A DNA stretch of 20,894 nucleotides. Origin: Baffinella frigidus. Its lineage: Eukaryota > Cryptophyceae > Cryptomonadales > Baffinellaceae. The first letter of the stretch is position 1. Every line of letters starts with the position of its first letter. The translations under genes were made by a program, and so were the position numbers. The notes beneath the pieces are model-generated. The model was not told the DNA's origin. It ran no database searches and was given only the letters and a program-made list of their open reading frames with translations. The stretch covers positions 199,627 through 220,520 of the forward strand of contig MU646759.1 of the NCBI GenBank assembly GCA_026770585.1, in the 5' to 3' direction. Positions 1-8,100 of this stretch are shown here, piece by piece.

Positions 1-52
1 CATAAGTTAATTATTGGATTATTGCCCAGGAAACACGCCAAAAGTCAGCATT

Positions 53-94
53 TGATCACGTTTCCGTACGGACATCCGTACGGAAACGTGATCA
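53..94. repeat. Perfect hairpin, 20-bp arms with 2-nt loop
   Basis: Bases 53-72 (TGATCACGTTTCCGTACGGA) are the exact reverse complement of 75-94, separated only by CA. Each arm also contains the smaller palindromes TGATCA and CCGTACGG. The pairing stops abruptly at both ends, so this is a discrete cruciform-capable element. It could be the tip of a foldback transposon, a protein-binding palindrome or a terminator-like RNA hairpin; nothing nearby decides between these. Confidence 0.85.
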
Positions 95-150
95 TTTCCC
101 CACAAATTTTAAAATGTCCTTTTATTCTGTTCGCATGGATAGCCTCGTGT

Positions 151-350
151 GGTAGCCTCCATGCCAGCCAGCCATGTGGGGCAATTGTTAACAATGTAGC
201 CTCCATGCCTGCCAGCCACGCCAGACAATTGTTAACAGGGTAGCGTAGCTTCCATGCCTGTCATGGTAAGGAACGGCAAGGATTTTTTAAGATAGCCACG
301 GGAGGGAATTGGTAAGAGTGTAGCGTAGCCTCCATGCCAGCCACGTCCAG
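151..350. repeat. Cluster of degenerate direct repeats
   Basis: The phrase GTAGC(C/T)TCCATGCC recurs at about 151, 195, 245 and 325, followed by variants of (T)GCCAGCCACG. The phrase CAATTGTTAAC occurs at 182-192 and 226-236. Spacing is irregular (44, 50 and 80 bp), so this is a decayed short tandem duplication rather than a clean array. No function can be assigned. Confidence 0.6.
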
Positions 351-667
351 CATTGCAAGCATTTGTTGAAAACGTAGACCATTTCAAGGAATTGTTGACC
401 ACGTGGAAAGCGGGCGGTGACGGTTCAGTTGCTGGTCCACGGCAGGTCATTACTGGGAATTCCAGAACGCAACGTTTCATTTCGTGGTACTACATGGTAC
501 GTAGCCACCATCGATTTCGCAGCTACTCGTCCTTTCCACGTCCGATCCGAACACAAAATTTCGGATCCCGGTACATTTTTTAAAAAAGACTTGTAGCTGA
601 AATTGTGACTTATGATCTGGCGTGGCAACACGCCTGGTTTGCTAACAAGGTCCGAGGTTGATTGGTG

Positions 668-815
668 GCCACTCCAGGCCCTTGGGGGGGTATTCCTTCC
701 TCATTCTTGGAGCCGTTTGCCTGTACTTGGAGCCGTTTTTATGCTAAAAATTGACTTTTGAGAAAAAATTCCCATCAAAAATGACTTTTGAATACCCCCC
801 CCTCCAGCCCTGCGT
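668..815. mobile_element. Possible small foldback element
   Basis: The left part (about 669-694) ends in a G run followed by GTATTC. The right part (about 788-815) carries GAATAC followed by a C run and CTCCAG. The two are imperfect inverted repeats of about 26-28 bp around an AT-richer core. The core has two copies of CTTGGAGCCGTTT and two of TGACTTTTGA. This looks like a decayed MITE. No target duplication is clear, and the homopolymer runs inflate the match. Confidence 0.35.
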
Positions 816-976
816 GGAGGCCGTTCCGCTACGAGTTCTCCTTTCAACCCCACAGCCAGTTGGCAGGTTCGGAGCAACCCCTAGCTCTGTCTCACTCTAT
901 TCGAGCTCACCAATCCGGCTCACCCGGGCTCTTTCTCGCTCCAAAGTCAACGGATTTGTACCACACACCCAGCATG

Positions 977-1186
977 TCAAGAAGAGTAGACCAACCCGAC
1001 CGAGGCAGCGCCAGCACCTGAGAGCGCCTCCCGAATCTGCGCGTCGCTCGCCAACCCCCCCCCCTGCACCTGCCAGCCCGCGCTGGCGTGGAGGGGGATG
1101 GCGACTTGTGATGCAGTGGCGCCGGGGGCGACTGCGCCTGAGAATGAGAGACGGATGGTGGATGCCTGGATGATCACGTCGGGTGC
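977..1186 (-). CDS. Exon 2 of the laminin IV-like gene
   Basis: The exon begins with GCA-CCC-GAC-GTG just after CCCCCCCTGCAG and ends at the TGA in 977-979, giving 69 residues. Phase 0 matches exon 1. It supplies the second half of the laminin IV-like fold: DVIIQASTIRLSF, then VAIPLHASAGWQVQGGG, then a helix-like SDAQIREALS and the final GLVYSS. These segments correspond in order to the 'LeG-lris', 'v-l-e-gW' and 'vLa-l-alrI-a-ys' blocks of the family. Confidence 0.6.
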   Translation of the reverse strand, partial: APDVIIQASTIRLSFSGAVAPGATASQVAIPLHASAGWQVQGGGLASDAQIREALSGAGAASVGLVYSS

Positions 1187-2112
1187 CTGCAGGGGGGGTT
1201 GGGGTTTAGGGTTTTGGGTGTTGGGTTTTTGGGTTTTGGGGGGTTTGGGGGTTTGGGGTTTGGGGATTAGGGTTGAGGGTTGAGGGGTGAGGGTTTAGGT
1301 TTAGGGTTTAGGATTCAGGGTTTAGGGATTAGGGTTTGGGGGTTTAGTGTTTAGGGTTTAGTGTTTAGGGTTTAGGGTTTAGGTTTAGGGATTAGGATTC
1401 AGGGTTGAGGGTTGAGGGATAAGGGTTTGGGGGTGAAGGGTTTAGGGGTTTGGGGTTTAGGGTTTGGGGTCTAGGGTTTAGGGACTAGGGATTAGGGTCT
1501 AGGGTTTAGGGTTCAGGATTCAGGGTCTAGGGTTTGGGGTTCAAGGTTTAGGGTTTAGGGCTTATGGCTTAGGGTTAGGGTTTAGGGTTCGGGGTATAGG
1601 GTATAGGGTATAGGGGTTAGGGTTTAGGGTTTAGGGTTCAGGGTTTAGTTTTCTGGTTTCTGGTTTCTGGTTTCTTGTGCAGGGTTTAGGGATCAGGGTC
1701 TAGGGTTTGGGGTTTGGGGTTTGGGGTTTGGGGTTTGGGTTTTGGGGTTTAGGGAATAGACCGCGAGGAGGAAATCGCCGTCGGTCGCCTGGTGCTCCAG
1801 GCGGAACGTGAGCGAGCCGCCCACCGCATTTGACCAGTCGCCCAGCACGCTCCTCCGCGCCTCGAAGAACCAGGCCGCCTCGTCCCCGTCGTCGCACACC
1901 ACCCCGGCCGTGCCGTCGCGCACCTCCAGATCCATTCTCTCTCCCCCACGCCCGCCCGCCGCCCACACCGACTGAGCGGTCTCGCCTCCCGAAGCGGGGA
2001 ACTCCCACACCACCTTCTCTTGTTCCGCGGAGGCGACGGGCGGGGAAGGGAGGACCGAGCAGGCGAGGCACGCCGCGAGGGCCATAACGCCGCTCCACGG
2101 ACGCCGCGGCAT
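977..2112 (-). CDS. Secreted laminin IV-like domain protein (two exons)
   Basis: Reconstructed as two exons, 2112-1762 and 1186-977, joined by a phase-0 intron, giving about 186 residues. Residues 1-29 look like a signal peptide: an Arg-rich start, a hydrophobic core around MALAACLACSV and a small-residue site before EQEKVVWEF. The rest matches the laminin IV (laminin B) plan. It has a W-x-F start, the hallmark LGDWSNAVGGSLTFRL (family pattern FLGD..S.YGG.L.F.L), then DVIIQASTIRLSF, an IPLHASAGWQV segment and a C-terminal stretch of the 'vs-eefl-vLa-l-alrI' type. The protein ends right after the domain. Laminin IV is known from extracellular matrix proteins of animals and some protists; a free-standing secreted version in an alga suggests a cell-covering or adhesion role (inference). 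It is divergently arranged with the giant repeat gene. Confidence 0.6.
1187..1761 (-). repeat. Intron of degenerate telomere-like heptamers
   Basis: About 575 bp. On the sense (minus) strand it reads as a long run of CCCTAAA, CCCTGAA, CCCTAAT, CCCCAAA and similar heptamers, seen on the plus strand as TTTAGGG-like text from about 1200 to 1755. It ends at an acceptor preceded by a C-rich tract and CTGCAG. A short TTTCTGG repeat sits near 1650-1673. The C-rich strand is the transcribed sense strand, as in most introns of the neighbouring gene. Confidence 0.75.
1762..2112 (-). CDS. Exon 1 of the laminin IV-like gene
   Basis: The ATG is at 2112-2110 with A at -3. The exon encodes the signal peptide and the first half of the laminin IV-like domain (117 codons). 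It ends in GAT-TTC-CTC-CTC-GCG and then a GTCTAT donor at 1761, phase 0. The reading frame stays open into the intron for a while, but the residues there (repeating LNPKTQTPNPKP-like text) are only the translation of the CCCTAAA/CCCCAAA arrays, so the exon is ended at the GT. The donor is weak, but the domain continues correctly across the junction. Confidence 0.6.
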
Positions 2113-2630
2113 TGTGGGCGCGTCTAATGCGGCTTGTTTGCAGAGGGAGTTCTCGGTCTGCGAGGTACCCGGTCCAAAAGCTGTTATCTCGCGAGTTCTT
2201 GCAGGCCAGGCTGCGAATGGAGGAAGCGCTCCGTGAGGGGTCCGAGAGGGGTCCGCCGCCGCCTCGAAGGTCTGTGGTGAGGGCGAACTTCCGAACTTGG
2301 CCGCTCACGGAGAGACAGAAGGATCCCGATCCGAAAGCCAACTTCTTTCCACGTCAAACCACCAGCAACCACTAGCGGCTTTTATGGGGTGTCCGGAGCG
2401 GGTTTCGAGCCTCTATTTGTAAAAAGTAATACTGTTGTAAATATTCGTGATATGTGATGGACACACGTATAGAAAGACGTTTATCCTCTTATTGGGTCCG
2501 TGATGAAAAATATCTGTTCAAATATCTAAAAAATTACATGTCGCGTCCGTGAAGGTGCTGGGATCATTTTAGCGAGATACCGAAGAGATTTCTTCGGTTT
2601 AGCTGAAAATTACTACAGTACCCGATCCGG

Positions 2631-2637
2631 ATATAAG
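2631..2637 (+). promoter_or_regulatory. TATA-like box for the giant gene
   Basis: ATATAAG lies about 90 bp upstream of the first good-context ATG (2722) and about 145 bp upstream of the ATG I favour (2781). Position and sequence suit a TATA element. A single 7-bp match in an AT-richer stretch is weak evidence. Confidence 0.3.
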
Positions 2638-2721
2638 CTGCTACGGGTTGCTGGTGGAAGTTGACGGGTCCACTTTGGAAAGGCATCCAGCACTGGACGT
2701 CTTTCCACGACCCCCGCCAAA

Positions 2722-2763
2722 ATGGGTCCCGATCAGTTCCTTGCGATGGTAGAGGCGGCGTGA
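2722..2763 (+). other. Possible upstream ORF (13 codons)
   Basis: An ATG in very good context (AAAATGG) opens MGPDQFLAMVEAA and stops at TGA 2761-2763. It lies just upstream of the ATG at 2781 that joins in phase to the rest of the giant gene. After the stop the same frame is open again to the donor at 2909. So the alternatives are a genuine uORF, a 5' exon with an unrecognised splice near 2760, or a real start disrupted by an in-frame TGA. Confidence 0.3.
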
Positions 2764-2780
2764 GCAGCGGCAGCCTTCAA

Positions 2781-2909
2781 ATGGAGGGCTTACCAGGGCG
2801 CGGTCCGGCCTGGTCCCGGGATGGGGGTTCGGATGGCGCCGGAGGTGAGGCCAGTGGGCGAAATGATCGACAAGAGCAAGGAGATGGCGGAATGCAAAGC
2901 CAGCGCTCG
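2781..2909 (+). CDS. Probable exon 1 of the giant Sfi1-like gene
   Basis: The ATG at 2781 opens 43 codons rich in Gly, Arg, Asp and Gln (starting MEGLPGRGPAWSRDGG), ending at a strong GTGAGT donor at 2910 in phase 0. That phase matches the acceptor at 3139/3140. A second frame is also open through this exon (reading AFKWRAYQGAV and on) but would leave the donor in phase 2 and then need a weaker acceptor at 3021. A third possibility starts at 2945, after CCTCAG. The 5' end should be treated as provisional. Confidence 0.4.
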
Positions 2910-5125
2910 GTGAGTCCTCTGCAGCTCCCTCACATGTTCCTCAGGATGCTGATTCATCCAGCCAGGCGCAGCCTCTCGCGCGAGCACGCTCTGCCCGGCA
3001 CTTGACGAAACCAGGAAGCAGAGGGTTGTTCGTCCCCGCGATTCATCTGATTTTGTCGCTGCCAGAACCCATTCCATTCTCGGCCACTCAGCCCTCAAAC
3101 CCTCCGTCCCTGACCCTAACCGCCGAAATCTGTGTCCAGGCCGGGGCTGCTGTGAGGGTGGGGCGCACTCCGTCGCCGCCTCCCGCCCCGGAAGCGTCTG
3201 GCGGGTGGGGAAAAGTGTTCAGGACGCAGCTTCAGAAGAGCGGGCAACGATATGAGATCCGCAACGAGAATCACAGCGTGGAAAGAGAGAATGCTGCTAC
3301 TCCAGAGCATGCTGCTTCTCCAGAGCCGCAGCAGCCGCAGCAGGAGAGGTGGATGCCTGCCGCTCCTCGGCAGCCTGTGGCGGAAAGAGAATATTCTCCA
3401 TCTCCGGAGCCGCAGCCGGAGAGGCGGGTGCAGGCAGCTCCTCGGCATGTGGCTGCCCACGAACCTGCGTCCTGGCAGGATTTTGTCACTCCTCCGCCGC
3501 AGGAGCTTCCGCGCGCGGTGTTCTCCGCCAACCGCGTCTTCCGATGGGCGCTGGCACAGCTGGCCCGCCGCAGCGCCAGCAGTGCGCTCCACGGAGCGTT
3601 CAGCGCGTGGCAGCAGCATCTGCACACAAGGAGTCTCGCGGTGGCGAGCGAGGTGGTGGGACAGGTATCGCTCGCGGCGCTGGAGAAGGCGGCGCGGGCG
3701 CGACGCGCGCGGGCTGTCCTGGGCGGCTGGGCAGCGCACGCCGCCCGGCAATCCCACCTCCGACGCTCCGAGGCCGCGGTCGTGCGGAGGAGGCACCGGC
3801 GGGTCTGTTTCGGCGCATGGAGTCGCTGGTCCTCCACATCTCACACTCCAAGCGGTCAGGAGGCTGCGGGGGAGGTGCTCGCGGTGCGAAGGTTGCGGCA
3901 GGCGCGCAAGGAGGCCTTCGACGCGTGGGTGCAGCTAACCTCTCTCGAGCGCATCACCCGCTGCGCCGCGAACTCCCTAAACGCCGCGCGGCACCGCGCT
4001 CACGCAGCTCTAGGGGGTGCCACGCTCGCGGTCATCTTCGCGAAATGGGCGGCGCGCGGCCCCAGGGTGTGCGGGGCGCTCGCCGCGCGGTCGGCGGCCA
4101 TGGCGGAGGGGCGTGCGCGAACGGCTGTCCTTCAACAGACCTTCGATGCGTGGGCGGAGCGCGCGCGGTGGTCGAAGGAGAGGAGGCGGCGCGCGGCGCG
4201 GGCCGGGGGGGTGGCGTGGCGGAACGTCGCGCGGTGGGCTGTCGCGGCGTGGGGCGCGCGGGCGCGGCGTCACACGATGCTTGGGGTGCTGGGGCGGCGG
4301 TTAGCGGAGAGGGTCGGGGGGGCGCGACGGTTCGAGGCGTTTGTGAAATGGGAGGGTTTGGTTGTCCGAGGGCGGCTGGGGAGGAGGGGGGGGGCGTTGG
4401 GACGCGCGCGGACACGGTGAGCGGAGGGTCCGATGTTGATTCCGTACACGCCTCAGAAAGCCGCTCCTGATATACACGCCCCAGAATGACGTTCCGATCC
4501 GCGGGCTGATCCATTTCTGTGGACACGGTGAGCGGGGGTTCCGATGTTGCTCCCGTCTGGTGTCCGATGTTGCTCCCGTAGGCCCTGGAATCGAGAAATC
4601 CCCAGGAGCGTAAAAGCTACCATCAATCCACGTCTCTCAGATCGCTGAAAAGGAAACCGGCCAGGCGTGTTACCTCGGCAGGCTTCCAACCTCGTGACCA
4701 GGCTCGAAACCTCGTGAAACGGATCTGAAGGACACGCCCCATCAAATCGTTCCGATCCGCGGGCTGGTCCGTTTTTGTGTGACACGCAGGATCCTCGCAC
4801 GAGAGGTGGCTGGCAAGTGGTGGGAGCACACGCCCGCCATTCCCTCTCTGATCCCTTTCTGTTTGCACTGCAGGATCCACGCTCGAGAGGTGGCTGCCAC
4901 GTGGTGGGAGCACACGCACGCCATGCGCGCGCAGACGCGGCGGATCGTACAGCTGGGGTTGTCAAGCGGCGGGAGGGTTCTGAGGAGGGTGTGGCGGGTG
5001 TGGAGCGAGGTGCACCCAATTTCGACCTGCACCCTCAATGCCAAAGCCTTAACCCTAAACCCTGAACCCTAAACCCTGAACTTTGAACCCGGCAGCTCAG
5101 CCTTTCCCGCCTCGTGCACACGGGT

Positions 5126-5164
<39 letters not shown>

Positions 5165-8100
5165 GCGATTGCGCGGCGGGAGGGTTCTGAGGAGGGTGTG
5201 GCACGTCTGGAGCGAGGTTGATCCTCACTTTCGACCTGAACCGTTACTCCTAAATTCCAAAATCGAAGCGCGTGCACGTCATGCACGCGCGGTACAGGGG
5301 GGCTTGGTGTGATCCAAAAGGAAGCATGGCCTCTCTACAGAACCAGTTCCGGTGTCCGCCTATGTTGGGAGCTCGAAGAACCTAACGGACCTAAAGGGCG
5401 TGCATGCACCTCCACTGAGGCTGTGTGTGCGCAGGATCTATCCCTTAAGTGGCCAGCGGGTCAAAATTGACCCGCAAAGGTCCTAGGTAGGTCCTAGGGT
5501 CCTACGGTAGGGCGTATGAGCCTACTGGGCACTTAAGGGATAGAAGGGCGGACGCGGAGGATCGCCCAACTGGGTGTCAAGCGGCGGGAGGGTTCTGAGG
5601 AGGGTGTGGCGGGTGTTCATAGGCTAACGGCCTGAAAATGGGGTAGTTAGGCATACGGGATTGCCTAGGGCCTCCTACCGTAGGCCGAGGGATCCTAGGA
5701 CCAAAAAGTCTCGGCCTTCGGTAGGAGGTCCTAGGCAATCCTGTAGGCCTAACTACCCCATTTTCAGGCCGTTACCCTATTAGTGTGGAGCGAGGTTGAT
5801 CCCAACGTTGGACCTGCACCCTCGTCCCTAAATCCTACACTCTAAATCTTAAGCCCTGAACCCTAAACCCTAACCCCTAAAACCTAAACCCTGAACCATG
5901 AACCCTGAACCCTGAACCCTGAACCCTAAACCCTGAATTATGGAACCAGAAACCTGAACCCGGTGGCTCCCCCCTGCCCCCCATCACCTCATCCAACCCT
6001 AAATCTCAAACCCTCAACCCTCAACCAGGTGACACGCGACGCCCTAGTCTGCGGCGTCCTCTCGCGCCTCCTCCACGAATCGGAAGCCCTCACAATCGCC
6101 TCATCCCCAAACCCTCCCGCAGGTGGCGCGCGACGCCCTAACTCGCGGCACCATCTCGCGCCTCCTCGACGAATCGGAAGCCCTCACAATCGCGACCTCC
6201 GCGCGCCGCGCCCTCCTCGAATGGTCCCACGCCGCGGCTACATCACGCGCCACAACCGCCCGCCGCGTCATGGCCATGCACCTCCCCTCGACATCTCCTC
6301 TCCCTCTCCTCGGATTCGCCACGCACCACCGCGCCGGGCGCCTCGAGAAAGCGCTGGATCGCTGGCGGGGCGCGGCTGGGGCGGCGCGGTGGATCCGGCG
6401 CGTGGAGGGGCACTGGCGGGGGCGGCGGGGGCGGGGGCTGGCGGGGAGGGTCGTGGCGGTGTGGCGGGGTTTTGCCTGTCTCGCGGTGGAGGATCGCGCG
6501 GTGGGGTCCCGCGGGATGCGGGGATACCTAGGTGGGGTGGCTGCGCGGGCGTTTGAAACGTGGAGGGCCAGCGTGGCGGATGCGGCGCATGATGGGGAGG
6601 AGAAGCGGCGCGCGGGACGGCTGGAAGGGCGCGTGGGGGCGCGTCGCGGGCTGCTGGCGATGCGCGGGGGGCTAGACACGTGGCGGGAGGCCGTGCTGGA
6701 CGAGCGCGTGACGCGCGTGACATGGCGGCGCGCGTGCCTCCGATCGCACGCGCGGCTGCTCCGGGGGGCGATGGAAGGATGGAACACTGTGTCTGCTGAC
6801 ACGCGGGGCCGGCGGGGGACGTTGGCGTGGGCCGTGCGGGGACGTCGCCGGACGGATGCGGGGAGGGTTGTGGGGGCCTGGTGGGGCGCGGTGCGCGACG
6901 CGCGCGTCAAGTCTCGCGTGGAGTGGGTGAGTGACGGGGCGTGCCTCGCGATGGAGGACGCGCGGGGGTACGGGGCGTTTCAGGCGTGGGCGCGGTCGAC
7001 GGCGGTGCAGCTTGCTGCTGACAGCAACCGGGCGCGGCGGGTCGGGGAGGTGCTCCACGCGGGGGGGGGTCGGAGGAAGGTGTTGGGGAAGGCGCTGGGG
7101 GGGTGGGGTGGAGTGACGTATGAGAGGAATGTGTTTGATGTGCGGCTGGTGCGGTTTGAAAGGGGGAGACGGGTGAGGGAGGACGCGCGGGGTGTTGCGG
7201 CGCTGCGCGCGTGGGCGGTGGTGGTGAAGGAGGGGGGGGGGGCAAGGGCGCTTCGAGTGAGGCAGACGTTGTCGCTTGGCCTGTGGGGGCGGCGTGGGCG
7301 GGTGTTGGCGCACGCGGTGGAACGCTGGCGGGGGAGGAAGGAGGATGCGGTACGGAACGGGCTGGTGCTGGATCGGTGGAGGACGCGGCGGGACGCGCGG
7401 AAAGGGAGGGGGGCGTTACGCTCGTGGGGGGACGTAACGTCGTCTGCGCGGGGGACGCGCGCGGCGTTATCCGGCGTTGCTCGCACGCGGCGGCGGGGCG
7501 CGGCGAAGGGGGCGTTCTACCTGTGGCGGGAGATCTCGGTGTCTGCATCATTTCGGAAGAAGAGGTGTCGGATGCAACGAGCGCGACAGAGAGAGATGCA
7601 GCTGTGGACGTGCTGGGCGACGTGGGGTGGGGTGACGGCGGGGAGAGTGCGTGAGCGCTGCTTGTTGGTGCAGCTGGATGCAAAGAAGGCTTGCTCTCAT
7701 GCCAAAACGACTTTCTCCAGCTGGTGGGAGGTGAGTTCGTGGGTTCGGCGGTTGCGCACGCTCGAGAGCCGGTCAGGCTCGAGGCGCTCGCGAGACGCTG
7801 TGGGAGGGGCGTTCCATCATTGGCGGGAGATCTGGGCGTGTGCGTCCCTGTTCTGGAAAAGGTGCCGGGTGCAGCAAGCGCGACGCAGACAGGCGCAGCT
7901 GCGGACGTGCTTCACGACGTGGGGCGGGGTGACGGGTGGGAGGGTGCGTGAGCGGTGCTTGGTGGCGCAGCTGGATGCACGGACTGCTCGCTCGTGCGCC
8001 AAGATGGCCCTGTCCACATGGCGGGAGGTGTATCTCTGGTCTCGGCGGGTGCGCACGCTGCAGCGGCGGTCAGACTCGAGGCGCCGGCGAGACGTTGCGG

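Larger units (their letters stand above)
1..976. other. Gene-poor left flank
   Basis: I find no coding region I can support here. The short open frames are unrelated to each other, lack repeats or domains and have no convincing splice partners. The part next to 977 is probably the 3' untranslated and downstream region of the minus-strand laminin IV-like gene, whose stop codon is at 977-979; I see no clear polyadenylation signal. The stretch contains a perfect palindrome at 53-94, a cluster of short repeats at about 151-350 and a possible foldback element at about 668-815, listed separately. Confidence 0.6.
2113..2780. promoter_or_regulatory. Divergent intergenic/promoter region
   Basis: This lies between the start of the minus-strand laminin-like gene and the probable start of the giant plus-strand gene. 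The outer part (2113-2370) is GC-rich and may be 5' untranslated sequence; the centre (about 2380-2650) is AT-rich. Visible signals are a plus-strand ATATAAG at 2631-2637, a minus-strand CATAAAAG at 2379-2386, a minus-strand CCAAT at 2491-2495 and a short inverted repeat CCGAAGA-GATT-TCTTCGG at about 2579-2597. None is proven. I see no convincing coding exon in it. Confidence 0.4.
5010..6122 (+). other. Intron 3: heptamers, exon remnants and two foldback insertions
   Basis: 1,113 bp, phase 0. In order: CCCTAAA/CCCTGAA heptamers (5040-5095); a G-rich opposite-strand run GGGTTGA (5125-5165); a decayed exon-3 copy (5163-5208); unique sequence; a second exon-3 copy interrupted by two foldback elements (5437-5544 and 5617-5782); more CCCTGAACCCTAAA arrays (5820-6025); and a duplicated copy of the next exon's start (6029-6100). 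It is the longest intron and the clearest record of how the locus was built. Confidence 0.7.

Noticed and set aside
1098-1283. Plus-strand ORF with Gly/Leu/Trp repeats
   Set aside because: It translates the TTTAGGG/GGGTTTT array of the minus-strand intron and runs antisense to laminin-like exon 2.
1200-1755. A chromosome end (telomere)
   Set aside because: The heptamers are highly degenerate, lie between two coding exons and are followed by further genes, so they are intronic.
1700-2341. 213-codon minus-strand ORF overlapping the laminin-like exon in another frame
   Set aside because: It has no signal peptide or domain and ends in heptamer translation. The 1762-2112 frame shows a signal peptide and a recognisable domain that continues across a splice.
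2579-2597. CCGAAGAGATTTCTTCGG as a heat-shock element
   Set aside because: The GAA and TTC blocks do not have the nGAAnnTTCn spacing required; it is kept only as a short inverted repeat.
3116-3844. Long antisense ORF opposite exon 2, and similar long minus-strand frames at 6101-7683, 10567-12061, 12372-13569 and 16574-20034
   Set aside because: They mirror the GC-rich, W/R-repeat exons on the plus strand. Their translations are Arg/Ala/Ser/Pro-rich with no domain, no splice logic and the same repeat period as the sense gene, so they are shadows.
5437-5797. CRISPR or regulatory RNA array
   Set aside because: The repeats are paired inverted arms of two insertions, not regularly spaced direct repeats, and the genome is eukaryotic.
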